Positions 1 through 5,585 of a DNA stretch of 23,021 nucleotides are shown piece by piece (position 1 is the stretch's first letter; each line of letters starts with the position of its first letter). The position numbers and the translations under genes were made by a program. The stretch is taken from the IMG/VR virus record IMGVR_UViG_3300005529_000102, positions 1 through 23,021 of that record, one strand, 5' to 3'. Source of the DNA: a virus. Below the pieces are notes generated by a model. The model saw only the letters and a list, made by a program, of their open reading frames with translations, ran no database searches and had not been told where the DNA came from.

Positions 1-1
1 G

Positions 2-283
2 AACGCGGACGACATCTATGCGCTGCAACGCTCGGAAATCCTGGACCGCTCGACGTGCAACTACTGCCTTTCCATCGACGGCCGGGTAGTCGAGAAGGAT
101 GACTCGTTCGCTTCCAACACCATCTTCCACTCGCAGTGCCGTGGCATCTGGGTCGCCATCCTCATGGACGAGGAAGGATCGCCGGCAATCGGCGGCATCC
201 CGCAGTCAGTGCGCGATCGCTTTGGTGATGTTGTAAACGACCTCATACAGCCGAAGAAGCCGATGCCTAAACGGAGGAAGTAG
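2..283 (+). CDS. Head morphogenesis protein (SPP1 gp7 / Mu gpF-like), C-terminal part
   Basis: The window opens inside this gene; 93 codons are visible, read in the frame starting at base 2 and ending with TAG at 281-283. The visible part carries the zinc-ribbon-like signature typical of the end of the SPP1 gp7/Mu F minor head domain: a CNYC pair (from nt 56) followed about 30 residues later by HSQCRG. The protein ends in a lysine/arginine tail (PMPKRRK). Family members are minor head proteins that bind the portal and help package or eject DNA, and they normally sit between portal and protease/scaffold, as here. Its stop codon overlaps the GTG start of the next gene by one base, so the two are translationally coupled. 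Upstream domains cannot be judged. Confidence 0.75.
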   Translation, partial: NADDIYALQRSEILDRSTCNYCLSIDGRVVEKDDSFASNTIFHSQCRGIWVAILMDEEGSPAIGGIPQSVRDRFGDVVNDLIQPKKPMPKRRK

Positions 284-287
284 TGAT
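272..287 (+). promoter_or_regulatory. Shine-Dalgarno and GTG start overlapping the upstream stop
   Basis: A GGAGG purine run (273-277) lies about 5 nt before GTG at 283, and the preceding TAG shares its G with this start. It is the only well-placed Shine-Dalgarno among the phage genes in this window and supports the GTG start. Confidence 0.6.
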
Positions 288-687
288 CCCCATCCAAATC
301 CTCGACGACAGCAAGCAGCCGACCACGGATTTCATCAATGGACGACCCTTAGTGAAGGTTAAGGCGTGGATCAACGGCGATCTCGTCATAGACGACGGAT
401 GGGGCCTCGTAGACCCGGGCTCGCGCCATTCCGCGGTCGTAGCCGACAAGATCGACGCCAATGAACCCGAGGGTCACGTCCCAGGGCGCACCACCAGCGG
501 CGAGAACCTCACCGGCATCTTCCGAATAGCCATGCTGCAAATCGACCAGTTCAGGCAAGTGCCAGTATTTCTCACGCTCATGCCGAAGGACACGCCTTTC
601 GACGTGCTCATCGGGCGAGACGCACTGCAGCACTGCAATGTCGTGTTCGACCACCCGAGCAAGACATACACGCTCGACATGCCGTGA
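283..687 (+). CDS. Retropepsin-like aspartic protease-fold protein
   Basis: A 134-aa protein with the sequence plan of a single-lobe retropepsin (clan AA). A hydrophobic strand leads into VDPGSRHSAV (residues about 43-52), matching the catalytic D-[TS]-G motif with Pro in the middle position. Later comes FDVLIGRDAL, the hydrophobic-hydrophobic-Gly element that supports the active-site loop, then a final strand FDHPSKTYTL. The Asp is kept; the usual Thr/Ser is Pro, so activity is uncertain. A single lobe would have to dimerise. It lies between the minor head protein and the Mu gpI-like protease/scaffold, so a part in capsid maturation is possible but is inference. The fold is assigned from motif order only; it could be a non-catalytic structural relative. 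Confidence 0.6.
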   Translation: MIPIQILDDSKQPTTDFINGRPLVKVKAWINGDLVIDDGWGLVDPGSRHSAVVADKIDANEPEGHVPGRTTSGENLTGIFRIAMLQIDQFRQVPVFLTLMPKDTPFDVLIGRDALQHCNVVFDHPSKTYTLDMP

Positions 688-726
688 TTATCCCCATGCA
701 GCCGCGGCTTGCGCTTTCGCAGGCTG

Positions 727-732
727 TATGAT
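727..732 (+). promoter_or_regulatory. -10-like hexamer for a leaderless start
   Basis: TATGAT (5 of 6 matches to TATAAT) is followed by exactly 6 nt and then ATG at 739, which would place the transcription start on the A of the start codon. TG precedes the hexamer directly. I see no good -35 box. Confidence 0.45.
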
Positions 733-738
733 GGGCGC

Positions 739-1989
739 ATGAGCAAGAAGCGCGATAGCAAAAAGCGAGTCGCTCTTGTGCAGCTCTTCGCAGAGCGGTC
801 GAGCTCTGCGCCACCGGAGCGTATCCACGTCGTCCCAATAGGCGAGTGGGATCACCCGGTCTACGGCCTGATGAAGATAGACGCCGATGACGTCCAGGAG
901 TTCGTAAGGAACTTCAATGACGGCATCCGGCGCGACATCCCCATCACGGCCGGACACGACAATGGCATGAGCGGAGGCGAGCTTCCGGCAGTCGCTTGGT
1001 TCACAAGCATGACTGCTGAATCTGACGGCCTCTGGGGAGACGTCAATTGGAACGACGAAGGCAAGGAGCTTCTCGTTTCCGGCGCCTTCAAGTACTTCTC
1101 GCCCGAGTTCTACGAGGTGTACGAAGACCCCCAGACGCACGAGATACGCAAGAACGTACTCGTCGGAGGCGCTCTTACCAACAAGCCGTACTTCAAGGAA
1201 CTCACGCAGGTTTATTCTTTTAGCGAAGATATTTCTAAGCAAGTAACTCTATATATGGATCTCAAAAAGATTTTGGCGAAGGCTCCGAAGGACCTCTCCG
1301 ATGCGGAGAAGGCGTTCCTTCGCGAGAATGCTGAGAAGCTCAACGACGAGCAGAAGCGCACGTTCTCAGAAGTCATTGCGGCCAGCGAGAACGATGATGA
1401 CAATAAGGACGGCGGCGACGACGAAGGCGGCGGCGGCTCCGATGATGGAGACGACGACGGCGGGAACGGCGGCGACGACAAGGACGAGAAGGGTAACAAG
1501 GACGAGCTTCAGGGCTCGGAAGTGAAGATCTCGGCCGCTGAACTCGCGGCGCTGAAGACTGCTGCCGAACAGGGCGCGGAGGCGCTTCGGAAAGTCCAGG
1601 CGAGCGAGCGCAAGGCATACGTCGACAAGATGATATTCTCGACGGTCAACACGTCGGGCCGCTTCTTCCCGAACCAGAGGGAAGCCCTCGAGAAGTTCGT
1701 TAAGACCCTCTCCGAGAGCCAGCGCGATCAGTTCGGCCAGATCGTCCAGAAAATGCCGAAGCTCGACAAGTCTATCTTCACTGAGGTCGGCAGCGGCGAG
1801 GACACCTCCGCTACGAGGTCCTCGAAGGACATCGCGGAGGAAGTGAAGAAGCTTGCGAATGAGAAGATCACTGCGGCTGAGACCAAGGGCAAGTCGCTCA
1901 AGTACTCCGAGGCAGTGCGCCAGGTCTACGCCGAGAAGCCGGAGCTCAAGCAGGCGTACGACGCTGCGAAGGCTGAAGAGGACAAATAA
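739..1989 (+). CDS. Mu gpI-like prohead protease fused to scaffold
   Basis: A 416-aa protein. Residues about 27-160 match the Mu-like prophage I protein family: RIHVVPIGEWDHP at the start, PITAGHDNG, the YFSPEFYEVYED region and the GGALTNKPYFKEL block. In phage Mu, gpI is the prohead protease and its C-terminal part acts as scaffold. Here a very acidic, Gly-rich linker (residues about 215-255, runs of D, G and E) separates the protease from a charged, coiled-coil-rich scaffold half that ends EEDK. The frame is open from a TTG at 709, but ATG 739 is preferred because a -10-like TATGAT ends 6 nt before it and the extra residues are not family-like. No Shine-Dalgarno. An in-frame ATG at 1255 may give a separate scaffold protein. 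Confidence 0.85.
   Translation: MSKKRDSKKRVALVQLFAERSSSAPPERIHVVPIGEWDHPVYGLMKIDADDVQEFVRNFNDGIRRDIPITAGHDNGMSGGELPAVAWFTSMTAESDGLWGDVNWNDEGKELLVSGAFKYFSPEFYEVYEDPQTHEIRKNVLVGGALTNKPYFKELTQVYSFSEDISKQVTLYMDLKKILAKAPKDLSDAEKAFLRENAEKLNDEQKRTFSEVIAASENDDDNKDGGDDEGGGGSDDGDDDGGNGGDDKDEKGNKDELQGSEVKISAAELAALKTAAEQGAEALRKVQASERKAYVDKMIFSTVNTSGRFFPNQREALEKFVKTLSESQRDQFGQIVQKMPKLDKSIFTEVGSGEDTSATRSSKDIAEEVKKLANEKITAAETKGKSLKYSEAVRQVYAEKPELKQAYDAAKAEEDK
1211..1254 (+). promoter_or_regulatory. AT-rich island before an internal start, possible internal promoter
   Basis: About three quarters of the bases from 1211 to 1260 are A or T, against a clearly GC-rich background. The island contains TTTATT, GATATT and TAACTC and ends in TATATG at 1255. 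This composition inside an otherwise GC-rich coding region suggests a promoter and/or an unstructured ribosome entry site. The exact -10 element is ambiguous. Confidence 0.4.
1255..1989 (+). CDS. Probable nested scaffold protein (in-frame internal start)
   Basis: An in-frame ATG at 1255 lies in the context TATATG, the same start context as most genes here, right after the AT-rich island. It would give a 244-aa protein beginning MDLKKILAKAPKDLSDAEK, which looks like the natural beginning of a phage scaffolding protein. It contains the acidic linker and the coiled-coil C-terminal half but no protease domain. Phage lambda (C/Nu3) and Mu (I/Z) make scaffold in just this way from the 3' half of the protease gene. 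Start context and composition are seen in the sequence; the second product is inferred. Confidence 0.5.
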   Translation: MDLKKILAKAPKDLSDAEKAFLRENAEKLNDEQKRTFSEVIAASENDDDNKDGGDDEGGGGSDDGDDDGGNGGDDKDEKGNKDELQGSEVKISAAELAALKTAAEQGAEALRKVQASERKAYVDKMIFSTVNTSGRFFPNQREALEKFVKTLSESQRDQFGQIVQKMPKLDKSIFTEVGSGEDTSATRSSKDIAEEVKKLANEKITAAETKGKSLKYSEAVRQVYAEKPELKQAYDAAKAEEDK

Positions 1990-2012
1990 TAGCCCGATAA
2001 TTTCTAACATCT

Positions 2013-2390
2013 ATGTCTACTGAAAACATCGGCCACGTAGCCTCTCGCGAAGCTGGAGAGGCGATGACCGACAAGCAGAACTACATCGTGCAGCTCGACG
2101 CCGCCGGCAAGATCGAAGTCGGCGAAGGCGCAACGGATCTCTTGTGCGGTGTTTTGCAGAACACGCCCGACGTCGGACAGATGGCGACCTACGCCTTCTC
2201 CGGCATCGCTAAGGTCAAATTCGGCGGCACCGTGACCCCTGGAGCTTGGGTCACCTCTGACACCAGCGGCAAAGCGATTGCGACCACTACCGATAAGAAC
2301 GTCGTGATAGGCCGCTACATCGGCACGTCGAATGCCGTCGATGGCGACATCGGTCCGGTACAGCTCGGCATCTTTACGCTCTCTGCTTAA
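2013..2390 (+). CDS. Capsid cement / decoration-like protein (DUF2190-like)
   Basis: A 125-aa, beta-rich protein with the plan of small capsid-decorating proteins: an N-terminal EAGEAMTDKQNYIVQLDAAGKIEV, then LLCGVLQNTPDVGQMATYAFSGIAKVKFGG, and a C-terminal strand ending PVQLGIFTLSA. Such proteins sit on the outside of the capsid and stabilise it after expansion. Position directly before the major capsid gene fits. The start context is aacatctATG, shared to the base with the next gene at 2410; there is no Shine-Dalgarno. A GATAAT at 1997-2002 could promote a transcript with a leader of about 4 nt. The family call rests on pattern and position. Confidence 0.7.
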   Translation: MSTENIGHVASREAGEAMTDKQNYIVQLDAAGKIEVGEGATDLLCGVLQNTPDVGQMATYAFSGIAKVKFGGTVTPGAWVTSDTSGKAIATTTDKNVVIGRYIGTSNAVDGDIGPVQLGIFTLSA

Positions 2391-2409
2391 TTCCTAATCA
2401 TCAACATCT

Positions 2410-3333
2410 ATGGGTTCTAAATACGCAATCGACCATGTCCTGACGGACATCTCGCTCGGATACAAGAACGACTCCTACATTGCGGACCTCTTGCTTCCGA
2501 CGCTCCCGGTCAAAGATCGCAGCGCCTCTCACTTCGTGTACGGCAAGGAGAAGTTCCGCACCGAAGACTCGAAGCGCGGTCCGGGTGCTCGCTCCAAAGA
2601 AGTGACGCACAGCGTCACGAAGAGTGGCGTTTACTACTGCGAAGACCACGCTCTGAAGGAGTTCGTCACGCAGGAAGAAATCGACGAGGCGCCGGAAGGC
2701 GTCGACCCGATGGCAGACGCAACGGAGAACGTCACCGAGAAACACTTCATCAACAAGGAGGTGGAAGCCGCGACAATGCTTTTCGATGACAGCATCATCA
2801 CCCAGGGTGAAGCCCTATCCGGCTCCGACCAGTGGTCTGACCCGAACTCCGACCCCGTGAAGAAGATCCGCGCTGCGAAGCAGACCATCCACGCTAGCAT
2901 CTTGAGGGACCCCAACACCCTGATGCTCGGCAAGCAGGTCTTCGACATTCTCGTCGACCACCCAGCCATCGTGGAGCGCGTGAAGTACTCGCAGCTCGGT
3001 GTTCTCACCAAGGAGCTGCTCGCCCGCTTCTTCGACGTCCCGAACGTCATCATCGGCGAGGCTCAGTACAACAACTCGGTCGAAGGCCAGACTGACAGCA
3101 TGTCCTACATCTGGGGCAAGAACGCGCTTCTTGCCTACGTCAATCCGAAGCTCGGCAAGAAGGACGTTACGCTGGGCATGACGTACCAGTGGAAGTCCCG
3201 CATCACGGAAACGCTTGAGGGCGTGGACGAGCGCGATCGCCGCGGCAAGTTCGTACGTGTGGGCGACCACTACTACGACCAGGAGATCATGGCCGCAGGC
3301 GCCGGCTACCGCTTCGAGACCGTCGTCGCTTAA
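2410..3333 (+). CDS. Major capsid protein
   Basis: A 307-aa protein that reads as a phage major head subunit: an N-terminal region with DISLGYKNDSYIADLLLP, an extended-loop-like segment with FVYGKEKFRTEDSKRGPGA, the helix QEEIDEAPEGVDPMADATE, and a C-terminal beta segment ending YDQEIMAAGAGYRFETVVA. Placement right after the protease/scaffold and cement genes is the classic head order. There is no obvious N-terminal delta domain for cleavage, consistent with a separate scaffold. An HK97-type fold is expected from family knowledge but not shown here. The start is ATG 2410 in the context aacatctATG without Shine-Dalgarno. A GC-rich hairpin follows the stop. Confidence 0.85.
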   Translation: MGSKYAIDHVLTDISLGYKNDSYIADLLLPTLPVKDRSASHFVYGKEKFRTEDSKRGPGARSKEVTHSVTKSGVYYCEDHALKEFVTQEEIDEAPEGVDPMADATENVTEKHFINKEVEAATMLFDDSIITQGEALSGSDQWSDPNSDPVKKIRAAKQTIHASILRDPNTLMLGKQVFDILVDHPAIVERVKYSQLGVLTKELLARFFDVPNVIIGEAQYNNSVEGQTDSMSYIWGKNALLAYVNPKLGKKDVTLGMTYQWKSRITETLEGVDERDRRGKFVRVGDHYYDQEIMAAGAGYRFETVVA

Positions 3334-3346
3334 TCGAACGCCATCG

Positions 3347-3366
3347 GCCCGGCCTCAGCGCCGGGC
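3347..3366 (+). terminator. GC hairpin after the major capsid gene
   Basis: GCCCGGC (3347-3353), loop CTCAGC, GCCGGGC (3360-3366): a perfect 7-bp stem 14 nt after the capsid stop codon. No T-run follows, so it is more likely an mRNA-stabilising 3' hairpin or a partial attenuator than a full rho-independent terminator. Confidence 0.4.
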
Positions 3367-3389
3367 TGGTGGCCCTAACACCAAATCAT

Positions 3390-3923
3390 ATGGGAGCATT
3401 TTTTCGAAAAGACGTCCCCATCCTGGCGCCTTTCTTCCAGCTCATCAATCGCACGGGGATCACGCGGCCGAAGATGACCGGCGGCGTCGTCCGAGAGACC
3501 GCAGTGGCGGTCTTCGATCCGTCCGGGAACAGCGGGCATAGGAGCGTCGGTGCACACGGCCTTGGCGTCTTCATTCCGACCAAGGCGATCATTACCGAGG
3601 TACGCATAGACATCCCGACCACGTTCGCGGATGGTGCATCGGATAACGCCACGATCGCGCTGAAGGTTGAGAGCGCGAACGACATCGTGTCGGCAATCGC
3701 GATCAGTGACGCGTCCAATGTCTGGGATGCCGGCATGCACGGTGCCAAGCCTGGCAATTTCGCGCTTGACGGCAACTCACTCACGCAGATCGCAATGGCA
3801 GCTGCGCGTGCAGCGTCGTGGATCAAAACGACCGCAGAGCGCGAGATCACGGCCACCGTTGCCGTTCACGCCCTTACCGCCGGCAAGGCGAACATTTACG
3901 TCGACTATGTAATCAGCGACTAG
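3390..3923 (+). CDS. Predicted virion protein of unknown function
   Basis: A 177-aa protein that I do not recognise. It starts MGAFFRKDVPILAPFF, then has a beta-rich middle (VGAHGLGVFIPTKAIITEVR, IDIPTTFADGASDNATIALKVE) and ends with IYVDYVISD. The pattern of alternating hydrophobic strands suggests a beta-sandwich, as in head fibres or capsid-associated proteins. It lies directly after the major capsid gene. An upstream in-frame GTG at 3369 falls just after the capsid hairpin; ATG 3390 (catATG) is preferred because it has the T at -1 seen in neighbouring genes. No Shine-Dalgarno. Confidence 0.65.
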   Translation: MGAFFRKDVPILAPFFQLINRTGITRPKMTGGVVRETAVAVFDPSGNSGHRSVGAHGLGVFIPTKAIITEVRIDIPTTFADGASDNATIALKVESANDIVSAIAISDASNVWDAGMHGAKPGNFALDGNSLTQIAMAAARAASWIKTTAEREITATVAVHALTAGKANIYVDYVISD

Positions 3924-3925
3924 GT

Positions 3926-4366
3926 ATGACGACCTACTACGTTCGCAAGACTGTGAGCCATAACGGGAAGCGCTACAGTCGCGGTGAGACCGTCGACATC
4001 GAGGGAAGCGCGGAACAGCTGCTCGCTGCCGGTGTCATCCAGGAGGGTCCTGTCGAAGCCACCTCTCCGGAGAAGAACGAGGACAAGCCCGAGAATGAGC
4101 CGACCGTCGGCGGCGACAAGAACGAGTTGGGCGAACCGTCGATAGACGGACGCGATGATGGCGAGCGCACAGAAGCGACCGACGTCACTGTCGAAGTGAC
4201 CGAGGACATGAAGCGCGACGAGCTCGAGGCGATCGCCATCAAAGAAGGCGTGACCGAGGCAGCCATCAGCGACGCCCCGAACAAAGCCGCCCTTGTCGAC
4301 CTCATCAAGGAGAAGCGGGCTGCAACCGACCCCGCGACTACTAACGACCCGTCCGCGGGCCTCTAG
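3926..4366 (+). CDS. Small virion-associated protein with SAP/HeH-like C-terminus
   Basis: A 146-aa protein with three visible parts. Residues 1-38 (MTTYYVRKTVSHNGKRYSRG onward, ending AAGVIQ) resemble the short beta domain of phage head-tail or neck accessory proteins. Residues about 40-95 are an acidic low-complexity linker. Residues about 98-132 (MKRDELEAIAIKEGVTEAAI, then KAALVDLIKEKRA) resemble a SAP/HeH/Rho-N helix-extended loop-helix that often binds nucleic acid. The start is 2 nt after the previous stop in TAGGTATG, so translation reinitiation is likely. Upstream in-frame sequence back to 3818 overlaps the previous gene and is rejected. Confidence 0.6.
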   Translation: MTTYYVRKTVSHNGKRYSRGETVDIEGSAEQLLAAGVIQEGPVEATSPEKNEDKPENEPTVGGDKNELGEPSIDGRDDGERTEATDVTVEVTEDMKRDELEAIAIKEGVTEAAISDAPNKAALVDLIKEKRAATDPATTNDPSAGL

Positions 4367-4368
4367 TT

Positions 4369-4941
4369 ATGACCAAGGCCCTTGAGAGAGTTCTACCTAG
4401 CCTGCTGTTCGCGCTCATCTTCGCGATCCTGCCAACCGCAGCGTTCGCGAACCCGATGTATTACGCGAACGGGACATCGACGGCCGCAGCCACGACCTCC
4501 CCGACGTTTATGTCACCGGGCGCAGGCACGACCACGTCGCCGATCTACGACTCATTCGCGGACACGGTAGCCGGCGGCTTCACATACAGGACCGACTATG
4601 TCGGGCTCCTGGGACGCCTCGCGGGATCTTCCACGAATTCCGTCCTGACGATTTGCCCTGAGTATTCTCAGAACCGGATCGATTGGTATCGCGACTTCGT
4701 GCTCGACCCGACGCAGATAGGCACGACCACGCCGTTCAGCGTCGTGAACCCGAACTGTGTGACCTGGCGCTTTGCGTCGTCCACGGTCGGTGGTGCTGCC
4801 GTGACCGCATCGACCGGCGCCACTTCAACAGCCGCGATGATCTTCTCGACGCCATTCCGCTACACGCGCTTCGTGTACTCAATCGCAGGCGCTGCAGCGA
4901 ACTTCTGGGCTCAGCTCGTGCCCTTGAAGCAGGCTCGCTAG
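4369..4941 (+). CDS. Secreted protein with Sec signal peptide, unknown function
   Basis: A 190-aa protein. Residues 1-27 form a textbook signal peptide: positive N-terminus (MTKALERV), hydrophobic core (LPSLLFALIFAIL) and an Ala-Phe-Ala cleavage site before NPMYY. The mature part is rich in Ser, Thr, Ala and Gly and contains GTSTAAATTSP and GAGTTTSP, in the same style as the 1536-aa protein downstream. Two Cys (ICPEYS and NPNCVTW) may form a disulphide outside the cytoplasm. It begins 2 nt after the previous stop (TAGTTATG). I do not recognise a family. A signal peptide in the middle of a phage structural operon is unusual; it could be a cell-surface moron or an exported fibre component. Confidence 0.65.
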   Translation: MTKALERVLPSLLFALIFAILPTAAFANPMYYANGTSTAAATTSPTFMSPGAGTTTSPIYDSFADTVAGGFTYRTDYVGLLGRLAGSSTNSVLTICPEYSQNRIDWYRDFVLDPTQIGTTTPFSVVNPNCVTWRFASSTVGGAAVTASTGATSTAAMIFSTPFRYTRFVYSIAGAAANFWAQLVPLKQAR

Positions 4942-4953
4942 TTTCACAAGAAA

Positions 4954-4983
4954 CGGCCGGAGTGATACCGCCTCCTCCGGCCG
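4954..4983 (+). terminator. Perfect 9-bp hairpin without T-run
   Basis: CGGCCGGAG (4954-4962), a 12-nt loop, and CTCCGGCCG (4975-4983). It fills the gap between the genes at 4369 and 5004. No T-run follows, so it may act as an attenuator, processing site or mRNA-stabilising element rather than a full terminator. Confidence 0.4.
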
Positions 4984-5003
4984 AGTGCCCCAGGCGGCTA
5001 TAC

Positions 5004-5579
5004 ATGCTCGACCCCGTAACCAACTTCGGAAAGGCGACGGTCACCGGTTTCAATGCCGTTGCGACGTCAGCGACAGTCGATACAGGCCAAGGCGCCAGGT
5101 TTCCGCAGCCGTCAACTGACGGCGCTTTTAATGTGACCGTGTGGAACGCCACCGACTACGCCGATCCATCGGACGATCCAGATAGGGAAATAGTGCGCGT
5201 CACCGCCCGCTCCGGCGACGTCATGACCATCACGCGTGCACAGGAGGGCACATCTGCTTCCGCGCACAACACGGCAGGGAAGACGTACAAGATAGCGCTG
5301 GCCATTACCGAGAAGATGATTGCCGACATAAGAGCTGCTCTGAACGCTATCGCTCCAATCACCTTCTCCTTGGTCGACATCACAGGCACCTTCGACGATA
5401 GCAACCTCATCTTCACGCTCGCATCCGAGCCTGAGAACGGCGTCGCTCTTGTTCTCCTCGCGCGCCAGCCGCAGTTCCCGGACCTCGATTTCGTATACGA
5501 CGGAGTTGTCACCCTCACGTTCGTAACGCCACCGCCGTCTTCCCTATCCGGAGAACCGTTCAAGGCACTGGTATACTGA
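5004..5579 (+). CDS. Tail-fibre/baseplate-associated protein
   Basis: A 191-aa protein starting MLDPVTNFGKATVTGFNAVA. It contains REIVRVTARSGDVMTITRAQ followed by EGTSASAHNTAGKTYKIALAITEKMIADI, a short beta domain I associate with the bases of phage tail fibres (the 'ITRAQEGT' motif followed by a helix). The C-terminal third (TFSLVDITGTFDDSNLIFTL onward) is another beta-rich domain. The frame is open upstream to 4683, but that overlaps the previous gene; ATG 5004 is the first start after the 9-bp hairpin. It is one of only four phage starts with C rather than T at -1. No Shine-Dalgarno. Confidence 0.6.
   Translation: MLDPVTNFGKATVTGFNAVATSATVDTGQGARFPQPSTDGAFNVTVWNATDYADPSDDPDREIVRVTARSGDVMTITRAQEGTSASAHNTAGKTYKIALAITEKMIADIRAALNAIAPITFSLVDITGTFDDSNLIFTLASEPENGVALVLLARQPQFPDLDFVYDGVVTLTFVTPPPSSLSGEPFKALVY
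5572..5577 (+). promoter_or_regulatory. -10-like TATACT before the 1536-aa gene
   Basis: TATACT (5 of 6 matches) ends 8 nt before ATG 5586, predicting a transcript with a leader of about 2 nt. It lies in the last codons of the previous gene. No convincing -35 box. Confidence 0.4.
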
Positions 5580-5585
5580 CATGGT

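Noticed and set aside
709-738. TTG start extending the protease/scaffold gene by 10 residues
   Set aside because: No Shine-Dalgarno, family-unlike residues, and a -10-like hexamer within this stretch correctly spaced for ATG 739.
4683-5003. N-terminal extension of the fibre-associated gene
   Set aside because: It overlaps the signal-peptide gene in another frame and crosses the 9-bp hairpin; it is Arg/Cys-rich shadow sequence.
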